Origin: Athripsodes cinereus
Taxonomy: Eukaryota; Arthropoda; Insecta; Trichoptera; Leptoceridae
Assembly (NCBI GenBank): GCA_947579605.1
Contig: OX388327.1
Location: 7,427,122-7,491,121 of the forward strand
DNA: 64,000 nt
Reading direction: 5' to 3'
The translations under genes were made by a program, and so were the position numbers. The notes beneath the pieces were generated by a model. That model did not search any database. It was given only the letters and a program-made list of their open reading frames with translations, and was not told where the DNA came from. This document shows, piece by piece, positions 31,490-42,459 of this stretch (position 1 is its first letter; each line of letters opens with the position of its first letter).

Positions 31490-32285
31490 AGCTTTTATCA
31501 CCGGAAACAATTCAACACATAGTTTCGGGTTGTTCCACTCTCGCTCAAACTGAATATACCAATAGACATAATCATGTCGCAAAAATAATACATCAAAATT
31601 TAGCAATTAAACATAATCTTTTAAACTCACAAATAGTAGGTAATACCTTATTATAAATACAACCCGGAACCGGTTTTAGAAAATCAAAATTACAGGCTCT
31701 ATTATGATAAAACCATAATAACAGATAGACAAATACATCATAATAGACCCGATTTAGTATTACATGATAAACGTAATAAAATGACGTACCTAATAGATAT
31801 CGCTGTCCCAAATACACATAATATACAAACAACCGTCGCAGAAAAAATACGTAAATATACAGAACTAGCAGGAGAAATAAAAAATATTTGGCATTCTAGA
31901 TCCGTTTATATAATACCTTTAGTCATGTCAGCTACAGGGGTAACTCCGAAATCTTTAATAAATAATTTACAAAAAATAGATTTACCGGTTAATTTGTATA
32001 TTAAAATTCAAAAATCTATTATAATAAACACTTGTAATATTGTAAAAAAGTTTTTGAACACAGATATTTCGGGCACAATGCTGGTATTTTGATCCCGCGT
32101 TTTGAGCCTAATCCTTTGATATCCTGTATATCTGGATAGGTGAACTTTTCCCGGCATTAGACTGTTTAGTTTTTGTGTGACCATGACTGATCATAATTAT
32201 GGAGACTTATCTGGTTGTATAATGCTGAGAAGTGTGGATGGCAATTCTGCCGCCGCGTATAAAAAAAAACAAGCTTATCATATAA
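31490..32285 (+). pseudogene. R2-like non-LTR element: restriction-like endonuclease C-terminus
   Basis: The first part reads SPETIQHIVSGCSTLAQTEY then TNRHNHVAKIIHQ, a C...H..H knuckle-like segment. After a frameshift near 31640-31655 it continues ENQNYRLYYDKTIITD, NRPDLVLHDKRNKMTYLIDI, AVPNTHNIQTTVAEKIRKYT and runs to a stop at 32090. R-P-D-x(13)-D followed by K-x-x-KY is the arrangement of the R2-type restriction-like endonuclease (RLE) that nicks the target for reverse transcription. RT is absent. A short untranslated part with an A-rich end near 32265-32272 follows. The last 104 codons are open. Confidence 0.7.
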
Positions 32286-33160
32286 AATAATTATATTTTG
32301 CATTTTTTTACGTAATATGTAGGTGCCTACACATTTCATACTATGAACAACTTAAATAAATCTCTAAAAATCAAAATGATTTATCATGAATTAATTTGTA
32401 TATTAAATTATTTTCTGTATACCTATTGGTTGCAACATCAATCATTCATTCATTAACAATTCACGGCGCTAGCCTTTTATATGTAGAAAATTTACATACA
32501 TTATTCATACCTATCATGTACACATATTAAGTAGGATAACAAACTAAGACACAACATTTTTTTAATTAAAAGTCAACAAAATAACAAAAAAAGAACAAAT
32601 ATCGATATCACAACATAAATTATGAAAAGAAAAAAAAATAATCGTAACAAAATATCATTAAATTATCAGTTATATACAATTCAATGCACAGATTGCAAGT
32701 ACCTATATCAAGATATTGCAATATCTTCCAACAAGCCCTGAGAGAGAAAATTAATCAAGAAGTTTCAATCAAAAATCCACTTTCTATATTTCTTATTATT
32801 TTCCAATGCCATTCTGCTGGAGTGTGACGATCTTGACTGGTAGATGATACCTAGTTGAACAATAATAATAATATATTAATGGATGTATCTACAATGTGGT
32901 GTAATAAATGCAAGGAAGTATCAATAAACGGCGTTATTATCATTAATTAATACAACATCAGTATCATTATATAACTAGGTAGTACAACTAACCAACAGTC
33001 TGGTACATATATGACTACCTCCAGTGGGTAATATACATATTATTATTGTCTCTGATTAAGATTGTTAAGAGATGTCGTCTCGTCTCTGCTATATAATATA
33101 GTGTCAATAAAGAATGACTAATCACGTGATGTAAGTAGGTAATACTGCTGGTATTTGCAT
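32286..33160. other. Mostly unrecognised; J-like tail at 32640-32745 (minus)
   Basis: Antisense CAATTCAATGCACAGATTGC and ATATTGCAATATCTTCC match LINE tail J read on the minus strand. The rest is AT-rich. Confidence 0.45.
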
Positions 33161-33164
33161 TGTT

Positions 33165-33240
33165 TTATTTTGGGAGCTTAACTGGAAAAAAGCACACCTT
33201 GGATAAGGATGGGTTGCGAGTTCAAGTCCCGTCCAGGCCT
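33165..33240 (+). repeat. tRNA-like fragment
   Basis: GGGTTGCGAGTTCAAGTCCC is a box-B-like word; it also resembles the core at 23561-23717. Box A is not convincing. Confidence 0.35.
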
Positions 33241-33309
33241 ATACCTAATAAGGTATTTTCTAATATATGTAAGCCTCATAATATTATGATACTTTCGTGT
33301 ATGTAAAAT

Positions 33310-33497
33310 TTAGAAAACTGGTGTGGCACAGAGGTAATATTCTTGCCTTTGGGTCACGAGATCCCGGTTCAATTCCCGGCCAGGACTGATTGAAGAATGA
33401 CCTTTTCTGGGTCTGAGTGTAACATGTTTATGTGTTAATTGTATTGAATATATGTGTATCGTCACGTTAGTGCCCATAATACAAGATTCATTTATTG
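33310..33497 (+). repeat. SINE II, full-length, tRNA-derived
   Basis: Box A TGGCACAGAGGTAATA and box B GGTTCAATTCCCGG, body through CGTTAGTGCCCATAATACA, ending AAGATTCATTTATTG. It abuts the large palindrome at 33498. Confidence 0.8.
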
Positions 33498-33721
33498 AAT
33501 AAAATATAAGAATATATTATTGAGCACTGTTTAATCTCCACTATGTTAGGTTAAATACCGAACGTTTTCGCCTATACTTGTAGGCATCTTCAGGGAAACT
33601 GAACAGTTTCCCTGAAACAGTTTCCCTGAAGATGCCTACAAGTATAGACGAAAACGTTCGGTATTTAACCTAACATAGTGTAGATTAAACAGTGCTCAAT
33701 AATATATTTTTATATTTTATT
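33498..33721. repeat. 104-bp-arm palindrome, Penelope-like module
   Basis: Arms 33498-33601 and 33618-33721 are complementary with only a few mismatches; the loop is 16 bp and repeats the arm word CAGTTTCCCTGAA. Each arm contains CTGAAGATGCC...TAGRCGAAAACGTTCG (hyphenated here by dots), a stem with a hammerhead-like order. ATGGATTTCCAC follows at 33736. Confidence 0.85.
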
Positions 33722-33735
33722 TATTAAAATTAAAA

Positions 33736-34235
33736 ATGGATTTCCACAGCGTAAACACGAAAACTCTTGAATTATTCATTTATTGGTTTGTGACTAGCTT
33801 CATTTGCGTGAATGGTAATTTATTTTATGTTAAAAAATCTGTAGATGGTATAAGTTCTGACAAATTCCAGATAAAGGAATTTAAAATAATCAAACGAACT
33901 ACTCCTAACTGGGGTATATCAGGGTGCCAGTAACGTTGAGTTTCAACCCTAAACTTACGCTTGGCGCTTGCAACTCGCCTTTAATAGAGTATTGAGGGCA
34001 ATGTTTCTGGTATCACAACTCAATTACAAACATCAATGATTTAATTTAAAACCGTCTCTGTCACACATGTGTTTATCAATAGTTGTTTATCATTCCTAGT
34101 CTGTTGAACACTCTTTGTTTTATGTTAATGACCAATAAAATCAATTAAATATTGTTTTTATGTCATTCTATTTACTCAGTCAGTTATTATTATGAACTCT
34201 CATACCTCTATGATTGTCACTCGTTTGTTCTAGAA
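33736..34235. other. No gene recognised
   Basis: A 65-codon plus frame starts at the ATGGATTTCCAC block (33736-33933). It has a hydrophobic N-terminus, but the same block follows other hairpins without a long frame, so I do not call a gene. The rest is AT-rich. Confidence 0.35.
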
Positions 34236-34768
34236 CAGGGGTCTCCACACTTTGAAGCCTTAGGCCCTACTAAATGATTACTATAGTAAGTTCCAAGAGG
34301 AAAAACAGTATAAATTTTGTTTTCTGTTTTTGGTACTACTTACTTGTGTGAGAAAACATTTACCAAAATAAAGTACACAAAGAATGTTTCCAGATCCAAA
34401 TTAACCGATGAGCATCTTAAATAATTGGCACAAGTAAAATTGATCCACAACCACAAACTATTGTTGGAGGAAAATCACAATTACATAAATCTCATTAGAA
34501 TTTTTTTGTGATACCTACTGTGATTAGTGGGATTCATTTCAATCAAGTATTTGTTAGTTATGAATATGCTTAAGTTAAGATACTTAAGTTTTTTGCGTCG
34601 TCATTTCTGTCGTTAAGTTTTACCTTGCAAGTAACAAAAACCGAGTACCTAGGTAAATATCATTTTGTGTTTTCTTCTTCAACTTATCACAGCGATAGTA
34701 ACAACAATAAAAGATTTTGGCTGTTGCGGGCCGGATTTGGACCGCGGGCCGTAGTTTGGACACCCCTG
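34236..34768. mobile_element. 533-bp non-autonomous hAT element
   Basis: Ends CAGGGGTCTCCACACTTTG and GTAGTTTGGACACCCCTG are inverted repeats of hAT type. Direct repeats of 8 bp flank it: TTCTAGAA (34228-34235) and ATCTAGAA (34769-34776), 7 of 8 identical. Subterminal GGGCC words (GCGGGCCGGATTTGG) fit many animal hAT elements. No transposase. Confidence 0.9.
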
Positions 34769-34999
34769 ATCTAGAACTCCGTAATCGTAAAAATCAATTT
34801 ATTTCGATTATGATATGAGATAGTTAATAATTATATGATATAAATTAAACACGAATTTTAAAATGAAAGCAATTAAAATTAATATCTTCTTTTATATGTA
34901 GGTACATAATGTCTTTATTTTATTACCAGTTAAATAAGTAATTTCGTTTAATTTAACAGTTATACCCTTATGTCATGGATCCATCGATTTTCTCTCGAT

Positions 35000-35065
35000 T
35001 TACACTATACTATCATGGTATCTCCTACATGTGAGGTAGCCAGCGGACCTACTAGATTTGAGTAC
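35000..35065 (-). repeat. Family A, tail fragment
   Basis: ACTATACTATCATGGTATC, GAGGTAGCCAGCGGACC. Confidence 0.55.
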
Positions 35066-35084
35066 AAGGCGCAGATGACAAAAC

Positions 35085-35230
35085 CAATCAAACATCTCAA
35101 TTGGAGAACCATGTTTACGCAATGTTACATTGTGAAAAGACTGAAAAGTGTAATCGGGAGAAGTGATAAAGGCGTCCCAACGCTTACAAATTGACCCTTG
35201 CCTGGCTTAAGTGATCACTTTCGGTGAAAT
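35085..35230 (+). repeat. Repeat G, first half
   Basis: GGAGAACCATGTTTACGC, AATCGGGAGAAGTGATAAAG, GGCGTCCCAACGCTTAC, AAGTGATCACTTTCGGTG. The second half appears inverted at 35455-35525, beyond a LINE tail. Confidence 0.6.
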
Positions 35231-35269
35231 ATGAGATTACAAAAAATGGTTGCTTGTATGGCTTGCAAT

Positions 35270-35445
35270 AAATGTTTCTCGCTTGGTGGTCCCTCTTTCA
35301 CATTACACCGTTCCTATGACAACGACATCAGAGCGCAGGGAATGTCGTGGGAAGAGGTGACGCGATTGGCACAGAGACTCTCTGAATGGAGGAGGCTGGT
35401 TTCTGCCCTGTGCTCCCGAGAAGAGCGTTGAGGACGATGATGATG
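35270..35445 (+). pseudogene. LINE family R C-terminus, open frame
   Basis: PSFTLHRSYDNDIRAQGMSW, EEVTRLAQRLSEWRRLVS, ALCSREER, stop, then a GATGATGATGG tail. It sits between the two inverted halves of repeat G. Confidence 0.7.
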
Positions 35446-35454
35446 GTAATGATG

Positions 35455-35525
35455 GTTCTTATATCGTAACAGTGAGATTGGCGGAATTGGTGAACGTTGT
35501 CCATGAACACCGAAAGTGATAACTT
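35455..35525 (-). repeat. Repeat G, second half, inverted
   Basis: Antisense ATATCGTAACAGTGAGATTG, GAATTGGTGAACGTTG, CACCGAAAGTGATAAC. Confidence 0.6.
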
Positions 35526-35635
35526 AAATATGATAAAGGATCATTATTCAGAAAGAATAAACAATAAATATTTTCAATTCAACAATGAGGTAGGATATAC
35601 CATATAGGATATACCTATACTATCGATCCTGAATC

Positions 35636-35740
35636 CAGTGGCGGATTCAGAAAAAGATCAAGTGGGAGGCGCAAAAATTATACACATATATAAGACATCG
35701 TCAACAGGCCCCCGCGCCCCCCATCTGTATCCGCCACTGC
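35636..35740. mobile_element. 105-bp hAT-type MITE
   Basis: Ends CAGTGGCGGATTCAG and CTGTATCCGCCACTG, flanked by 8-bp repeats CCTGAATC (35628-35635) and CCTGATTC (35741-35748). The C-rich inner part GCCCCCCAT suits this common MITE type. Confidence 0.8.
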
Positions 35741-35748
35741 CTGATTCA

Positions 35749-36328
35749 CTGATTTTTTAATGGCACAGAAAAGAATTGCTGCATATTTATTTCATGGAAT
35801 TAGTTTACTACCTGCTCCGCTTACAAATATCATGTCGATATGGATAAAGGTGATTTTGGAAATTCAACATGATCTTCCACCAAGCGTCGTCGATGAGTCA
35901 AATTAAAATAATCTATACGTAGGCTTACCCTGGAATCAATATGAATTTAAATTGTTTATCATAATTATTCAAATATTCATCGGTTATGTTGAGTTTGAAT
36001 AAAATAAAAATAAAAAATTATTTTTATATATTACACAATAACTTATTTAAAATCGTTTCATTAAAAATATCCCAATAAATACTCACCCTAATAAATATGT
36101 TTAATTGCTTTATCGAAATGAGGAAATGTGGGACAATGGTAACAATATTTCAAAAAAATGTTTAAAAAAATATAAAAGCACTTGCCTGTTCATAACTTAG
36201 AGATCAATTTGTATTTTGTATCCTTATCATTATAAATTGGCATCGATTGTGGAATATACAATAGTTAATTTATTAAAAACATTTATTTACAACTTTTTTC
36301 ATAAATCTAATGAACTAAATATACTATA
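35749..36328. other. No gene; repeat D copy 2 near 35870
   Basis: CTTCCACCAAGCGTCGTCG matches 7905. The rest is AT-rich. Confidence 0.4.
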
Positions 36329-36470
36329 CCCTAACGCCGTGTCCCAGGTGGGGAAGGCAGAGAGAACGATACGCCATATAGATCTACCCTTACATACTTC
36401 TTTCACTTCCTCTACATTCATCCAGTTTCTCATACATGCATGCCCATTTCCTTACTCAAAACATTTTCAA
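36329..36470 (-). pseudogene. RTE-like LINE tail
   Basis: Antisense ACGCCGTGTCCCAGGTGGG, GGCAGAGAGAACGATACGCC, CATCCAGTTTCTCATACATG: the last 45 codons of the family at 23078. A family A scrap (ACCATCACGGCATTTATC) follows at 36491. Confidence 0.65.
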
Positions 36471-37015
36471 TTAATTATTGCTCTTTCAATCATACCATCA
36501 CGGCATTTATCAAAAATGGCTCAGTGACCCAAACACATTTTTATATTGTCCTTTTTATCATGTTATCCTGTGATAGTCTCATAATGTACCTATACGTATG
36601 TAAGTAGTCTCATAATGTCCATCTTAATCTGTTTTCGATCACTTCTTTACTTTTGATATTTTATATTTTTAACTAGAATACTTACAACGGTATTTTTATC
36701 GTTAATCTCTTTACACGAGTCTTGTCTTTATAAGTTTTAATTAAAAACTAGTCTGTATATAATATTGTTGTATCTCTATTTATTGTTATGTTGTTCAATA
36801 AACACTTTTATAATTTCATAAAATTAACACAAAATTAATTTGTGTATCATCTTGCCCACGTCTCCTCATTTAATCTTACAAGCTCATTGACATAAACAAC
36901 CCTTAAAGAAGATATGTGGGCATATAACAGTTAATGACTTGCATTCCAATGTGAACATTACTACATATGTACTTTAAAAAAATAATTACTGTTCATAAAT
37001 ACAAGAAAAGACAAG
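36471..37015. other. No recognisable feature
   Basis: AT-rich apart from the family A scrap at 36491. Confidence 0.5.
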
Positions 37016-37027
37016 AAAAGAAATGTA

Positions 37028-37283
37028 CTACTACTACTACTATACCATCACGGCATATCCCACAAGTGGGGTAGCCAGCAGATCAGCTGCACGTAAGAAA
37101 CATGCAAACTGTCCTCTTCATGCCAATATAAAATCAAGACATTCAGGATGGGTGGCAAGCCTCATCGCTGAATTTAAGATGTAAAATGTCTTATTTTTTT
37201 CGAACACCTGCCTTTTACAGGACACTCGAAAACTTACGCAGAAGAGTGGGAGACCAATTCTTTACCGGGTGCTCCACGGGATG
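37028..37283 (-). repeat. Family A, complete copy with 12-bp TSD
   Basis: Complete antisense copy, 256 bp, from (CTA)n to GGGTGCTCCACGGGATG. Both borders carry AAAAGAAATGTA (37016-37027 and 37284-37295), an exact 12-bp direct repeat. It is the cleanest copy in the window and defines the ends: head CATCCCGTGGAGCACC, tail (TAG)n. Confidence 0.9.
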
Positions 37284-37340
37284 AAAAGAAATGTATATTT
37301 ATAAAAATATTATCATAATTACAAAAAAAAACTTTCTTAA

Positions 37341-37388
37341 TACTACTACTATCTCATAAGTGGGGTAGCCAATAGGCCAACTGCTCGT
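37341..37388 (-). repeat. Family A, tail fragment
   Basis: TACTACTACTATCTCATAAG, GGGGTAGCCAATAGGCC. Confidence 0.5.
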
Positions 37389-37731
37389 GAAGAGTGATGA
37401 CGAATTTCAAAGATGATTTATCTTTTTCATTTAACACTCATTTTATCACATCTAAGAAAGTATTTAATTTATTTATGTATTTCTTCACTACCATATCTGT
37501 TGTACAATTTAATTTACAAAGAGCGAGCATAATCCTAGATTGTGACATCATCTTCCAAATAACCTGGTCATTCTGTAAGATACTCGGCAGCTTACAAATT
37601 AGAAATCTATAAAATTACCAATATTATTGATTTTATTTATTTTTATAACGTTTTTCTCTTTAAAATGATTAAATTAATGTAATATCGACTGTCTAGTTCC
37701 ACAACACAATAAGACAAAACTTCCGTTTTTT

Positions 37732-37890
37732 TTTTTATTTAATTTATTTATTTAATTCTTCTTGCACATCATCATTCATATAACAAATTAAATAAAGCAG
37801 TATACACAAGAAAAAATGTGATAATGTGCAGTGGCGAGATTATCACTATACCTATAGTGATTTTTTCCATCTAACCACGGTAATACACTC
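37732..37890 (-). repeat. LINE H 3' untranslated end, uninterrupted copy
   Basis: TTAATTCTTCTTGCACATCA, ATAAAGCAGTATACACAAG, GCAGTGGCGAGATTATCAC, TTCCATCTAACCACG. It is the empty-site version of 55497-55750, which holds a SINE at the AAAGCA/TATACAC point. A third copy is at 58895. Confidence 0.7.
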
Positions 37891-38074
37891 AACCTACGCC
37901 ACCCTTCCAATTTCAAAAGGAAAAATCACGATTTCATTTATATAATATAAATATTTAAGTAATGAAAAAAATATATGTACTTACGTATTTTCAATGTCAC
38001 AAATAAATATTTCGATTTTTCATTGAACAGAACAAAGACAACGTATGTCTCTAACGGTGTGATAGAATATTCTG

Positions 38075-38712
38075 TCGATTCCGCTTAATTGGGACACATC
38101 GGGACTTGGGCTTATTTTGTCCCGATTAAGCAAATTTCTCATTTTTTTATTCATTTATTTGGTTTTGGCAACTAATGCCATTAACCAGTAATTCACATAT
38201 AAAATTAGACAATGCATATTTTTTCAATAATTTTATTTTATAAACTCTTGAAAACTGTAAATTAGGTAATATAAATAAATACATATAGGTAATATAAATT
38301 ATCATATAAATTACAAATATGTAAAATAAACTTTTAAGAAAAAAAATCCCAATTAAAATAATAAATGGGTAGGTACATACAATTTAATTCAATGCAAAAA
38401 TGAGTCAAGTGTAGTCTGTCTTTTGTTTTTACAACATTTCACTTCTACAAAATCAGCACAGATATTCAGTGCGGATGTAGGGCTCCCTTCATCCGCAGTT
38501 AGACAACGCATCATATCAAATTCTTTGTACATATTTTTTATTGAGAATATGTGTAACATAATAATTATGTGCTTTGATCTTTAATTAACAGTCCCAATTA
38601 AGCGGAATGTTGTCTCAATTAAACATATAAATTTATTATTGGTTTCTTGGTTTGGTTTCTGTTCTTTGAGATTTGTCCCAAATAAGCGGCTGTCCCAATT
38701 AAGCGGAATCGA
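38075..38712. mobile_element. 638-bp TIR element, non-autonomous
   Basis: Ends TCGATTCCGCTTAATTGGGA and its exact reverse complement. The 20-bp block recurs just inside on the right (CAGTCCCAATTAAGCGGAAT near 38589; GTCCCAAATAAGCGGC at 38676) and left (TGTCCCGATTAAGC), so subterminal repeats are present. No transposase frame; superfamily not assigned. Confidence 0.8.
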
Positions 38713-39224
38713 ATGTATATTTAATTTTCTGTTGTGTTTTTAAAGCACAATATAAATATACAAAAAATTGTCGATTTCTCGAATACGAGACATTTCTATT
38801 TGCTGAGTAATCGAACTAGACAGTCGATATGTCGACATGTAAATGGCGTTTGTTGTGAATGCATTATAATTATCATTAATAAATATAAATACAAAAAGAA
38901 AATATTGGGTTCGGACGATCACGTTTAAAATAATAAAAATGATTTGTATTGAGTATCTTTAGGTATTTAATGAAGAAAGTCACTCTTACATGTTGTTTGT
39001 AAATAAATAAAATATTTCAAATTATAAGATTCCTATAACGTTATTGTTATTATAAAAATAATTTGAAAACCGATGTAATTCCAATAAAATTTAATTGTGT
39101 AATAATTTCAAAATAATACTAAAATATTATGCGTACCCTAGCGGCCGATGAGACTGTGAGAGAATCAAACATTTATTAATTCAATAAGTTCCGTATTTTT
39201 TAAAATAATAACATTTTAGGATTA
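38713..39224. other. No recognisable feature
   Basis: AT-rich; opposed 60-codon frames at 38734-38928 are composition-driven. Confidence 0.5.
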
Positions 39225-39560
39225 TGTATTCTCAGTTGACTGTGTTCATGCCGCCTATTGAAGCCTGTACTATCCCGATTCTTCTATATGGCTGTGAGTC
39301 TTGAGACCCAACCAAGCCTCAAAAGCGGAAGATACTAAGTTTTAAAAATAGAACTGTCATAGGATTTCAGATGTTTGGTGGTATAAGCATGTCACAAATG
39401 AAACTGTACGCCAGCGCACTTAGCAGAGATCTTTAGTCTATGTAATACAGGAAAGATGATGGCCCTGGTTGGATCATGTTATGAGAATATCAAATGGTAG
39501 TTGGCCAAAAAGAGCACATTTCTTTCATCCACAAAAGTTTCGGCGAGCTGGATGAAATTG
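39225..39560 (+). pseudogene. LINE family R, upstream part
   Basis: It reads CPPIEACTIPILLYGCES, then after stops KLYASALSRDL and EYQMVVGQKEHISFIH. LLYGCES is the end of the RT domain. The end (CATTTCTTTCATCCACAAAA) joins on to the start of the family R C-terminus seen at 25515. Several stops; dead. Confidence 0.6.
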
Positions 39561-40554
39561 TGTACATGCAATAAGCCTGCTTTTCGATGTTTTTTTTTTA
39601 TATAACCGTAAAGTAATATGTCTGTATACTAATAAATGTTGGACCAATAAAGTTATGCTTTAATTTATCCGTTTCTTCCATCATGGAATCCCTCTCAAAT
39701 TGTATAGCAAATGTAATAAGTGCATCTAATAAACCAACATGTCTTATTTCATGGCAAAAAGTCCATTTTCTTATGTTGGATCAGAGACCTAGAGGGATAA
39801 TTATATAAGATAGACGAACCCAATAAAGCAGACCTTGGCTCTTTCAATCTATAGAACAACGCAGAGCATTAAGCCTCACGGCTATGAAAAAATCTGCAAT
39901 ATAGAAAAAGAGAGGAATATATTTTTTAGAATAATGTTTAATGCTAACGACACAATTTTCCATTTTTTCAATATATTGATTTACAAAAAAATATGTAAAA
40001 ATATTTTCGAGTCGGAACCACAAACTAAACATATTCGATTATTTATCTCAAACCGTTATGCGGTGACATATCGTTAATGATTTTGATATTTTTAATACAC
40101 GCATTAATACTAGCCACGTGATCATTAACGGCTACATTAAATGTGAATCTTATTTTTATTTATTTATATATCTTTATTTTTCATCACTCAATCTTAAAAA
40201 TCAAGAAATTTACCCGATGAAAATTACGAAAATAAATCCCATGTTTGAGAAAAACTGAAATATGTCATAAACAATATATTTTAACAATAATTTGTTTCGG
40301 GAAGGTAGAGTAAGTTTGCAATGCAATTTGGATGGTTGATATCATCCCTTTCTCTTTGTGCCATATTAGGTCTCCTAACGTTGCCGATCACTCTGCAAGT
40401 CGAGAAAGTTCCTCACTCCAGTCAAAATACGCCCCACTCCAGTCCAGTCTTTTGTGTTGCATTGTCATGAGTTTTACCTTCTAGCAACTCTAAATCTATA
40501 CACAAAGCTAATTAACAAATCTATAGCAATGATTTGAGAATATGAATATTCTTC
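39561..40554. other. No recognisable feature
   Basis: AT-rich; near 40430 an inverted match to 20829 (ATACGCCCCACTCCAG). Confidence 0.45.
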
Positions 40555-40745
40555 ATCTCCTTCTTCTTCTCAGCCCAGTCCCGTCCACTCATGGAAGAAT
40601 GCCTCCTCCATTTTCTTCCACGTCATTCGATTCTGCGCCGTCTGCATCCAGTGGACCCCAGCGTGTCAAGTGATATCATCCCTCCACCTCATTTTGGGTC
40701 TTCCTATGCTCCTGGCTACTGCTCGTGGTCTCCAAGATGTAATAG
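40555..40745 (-). pseudogene. LINE C-terminus with (AAG)n tail, minus strand
   Basis: The minus strand reads RAVARSIGRPKMRWRDDIT, stop, then HWMQTAQNRMTWKKMEEAFF, HEWTGLG, stop and GAAGAAGAAGGAG. Same family as 8311. One in-frame stop. Confidence 0.65.
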
Positions 40746-41454
40746 ACTTTGGCCCATTTAATTTTACCAAAAAAAAATAAAGGATGTCAATTTTTTTTTC
40801 ATTTACAAGACACAAGAGAATAAATTCTATGTCACTACACTTGGTTTTAATTTTTATTCACAACTCAGTCATATTATTTCGGACAAACAAATAAACTAGC
40901 ATTTAAAAATATAAATATATTGTTGGTAAAGAGTAGAGTGGGGATAGTTGGTACATTAATTTTTATGTAACGATTATTGCTAATCGATATGCATAAATCT
41001 TATATTGTTCATCACACAATATGTGTACAACTTAATAGAAACTTCTACATGTGCAGGTATATTTTATAGTGATAATTTTAGCCTGTAGAGGTAGAGGTCT
41101 CAAAAGCAATAAAAATATTTTTGAAATATAATATCATGAACTTCGATTTGAATCGATCTTTTCTCACGATTCAAATGTCATAAGAAAGTTTATAAAATAA
41201 AGATTTTTGATTAAATTCAAAAAATTCATATTATTAAATAAAATATAGGTATTATGGAATTCGGTGGTCGTTGGAGTCTATGTGAGAGAGTAGAAGGCTG
41301 GTGGACTGCCTCGGAAGAAACTGCAAGCACTGGAAGCAGTAGCAATGCCAGATATCTTTATGAGAATTGCTGGGCGTAATGGATCCCTGACCCAACCAGG
41401 ACAAGTGGAAGAAGATTGATCTGGTGGTAGATATCATTTAGATCACATGCAAAC
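40746..41454. other. Unrecognised; possible LINE scrap at 41270-41410
   Basis: The stretch GAAACTGCAAGCACTGGAAG is more GC-rich than its surroundings and may be decayed LINE coding sequence; no motif confirms it. Confidence 0.35.
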
Positions 41455-41580
41455 GTCTATGGAGACCGTGCTCTTTGTTATGGCGGTTCAAAGCTCGGGA
41501 ATAGTTTGCTGCTGAGTCTTAGGCAGGCAACTGATTATGACGATTTCAGGGGAGGCCCGAAGACTCATTTGTTCAGAAGG
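41455..41580 (+). pseudogene. LINE C-terminus (Rex/CR1-like)
   Basis: It reads DRALCYGGSKLGNSLLLSLR, QATDYDDFRGGPKTHLFRR. The pattern F-x-x-x-x-x-K-L-x-N-S-L...LR...F...L-K-T-H-L-F is the standard end of this LINE group; compare 55867 and 56212 on the minus strand. Confidence 0.55.
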
Positions 41581-42459
41581 TTCTCCTGTCCACTGCTGAA
41601 CAAATGTCTCCTCAGTATATATCGAAGGATCTCATAACACCAATTAACATATTTTTAGTTAAAATTTTAGACTACATGTCGCTGTTTTTCAACGTAGCAA
41701 TGTGCTAAAAGAGATAAAACATGTTGAGAATATAACTGTATTGATAAAATAATCGATACCCACAAAAATAAAACATGAATATTTATTGTAGGAGACCCAT
41801 CAAATAAAGACATTATTGTTTTAAATTTTACCTGTTTCTATTCAAATATCGAACATCGAACAAATTACACAATATAAAAAAGTAATAAAAAATACGTAAA
41901 AATACAAAATTTCATCAAAAAACATCTCTATTACAAACAGATAAAAGATATCCATATTCAATATACCGAAAATGAAGGAAAAAAGCATTATAATAAAAAT
42001 AAATTATCCAATTAATGTTGCATCCCTAATTCAATACAAAAAATAATAGATACAACAATATGCACATCCCTAAAAAACTGCATCTCTTTCTAATTCAATA
42101 AAAAAGAGAGAGTCGAAATATTTTGTTTTGTGTTTTGTCCCGTTTTTATTATTGTGTTAGAAAAGGATGGCTGTATGAGTTATTAGGGTTGTTTCATATT
42201 ATTATTCTTATTTTTGCCGGCGCTGGGTAGTTATTAGAAGGGATGCAATAAAGAATAATAAATGTCATAAGATTTCTTTAGAATTCTTTTTCTATAACGC
42301 ATTTTTATAATATTATTATATAGGCTTGTTGATCGTAAACTTTTGATTAAAATGTTTACAGAAAAAATGATGTTCGAAATTTGAAATTAAACGAAGTTAA
42401 AAAATTATGTTCGAAATTTGAAATTAATAATCGAATATTATTTAAAAAGTTTTGTTAAC
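41581..42459. other. No recognisable feature
   Basis: AT-rich. Confidence 0.5.

Noticed and set aside
33736..33933. Small secreted protein gene
   Set aside because: Its start is the ATGGAWTTCYAC block that follows other hairpins without long frames; no splice sites or relatives.
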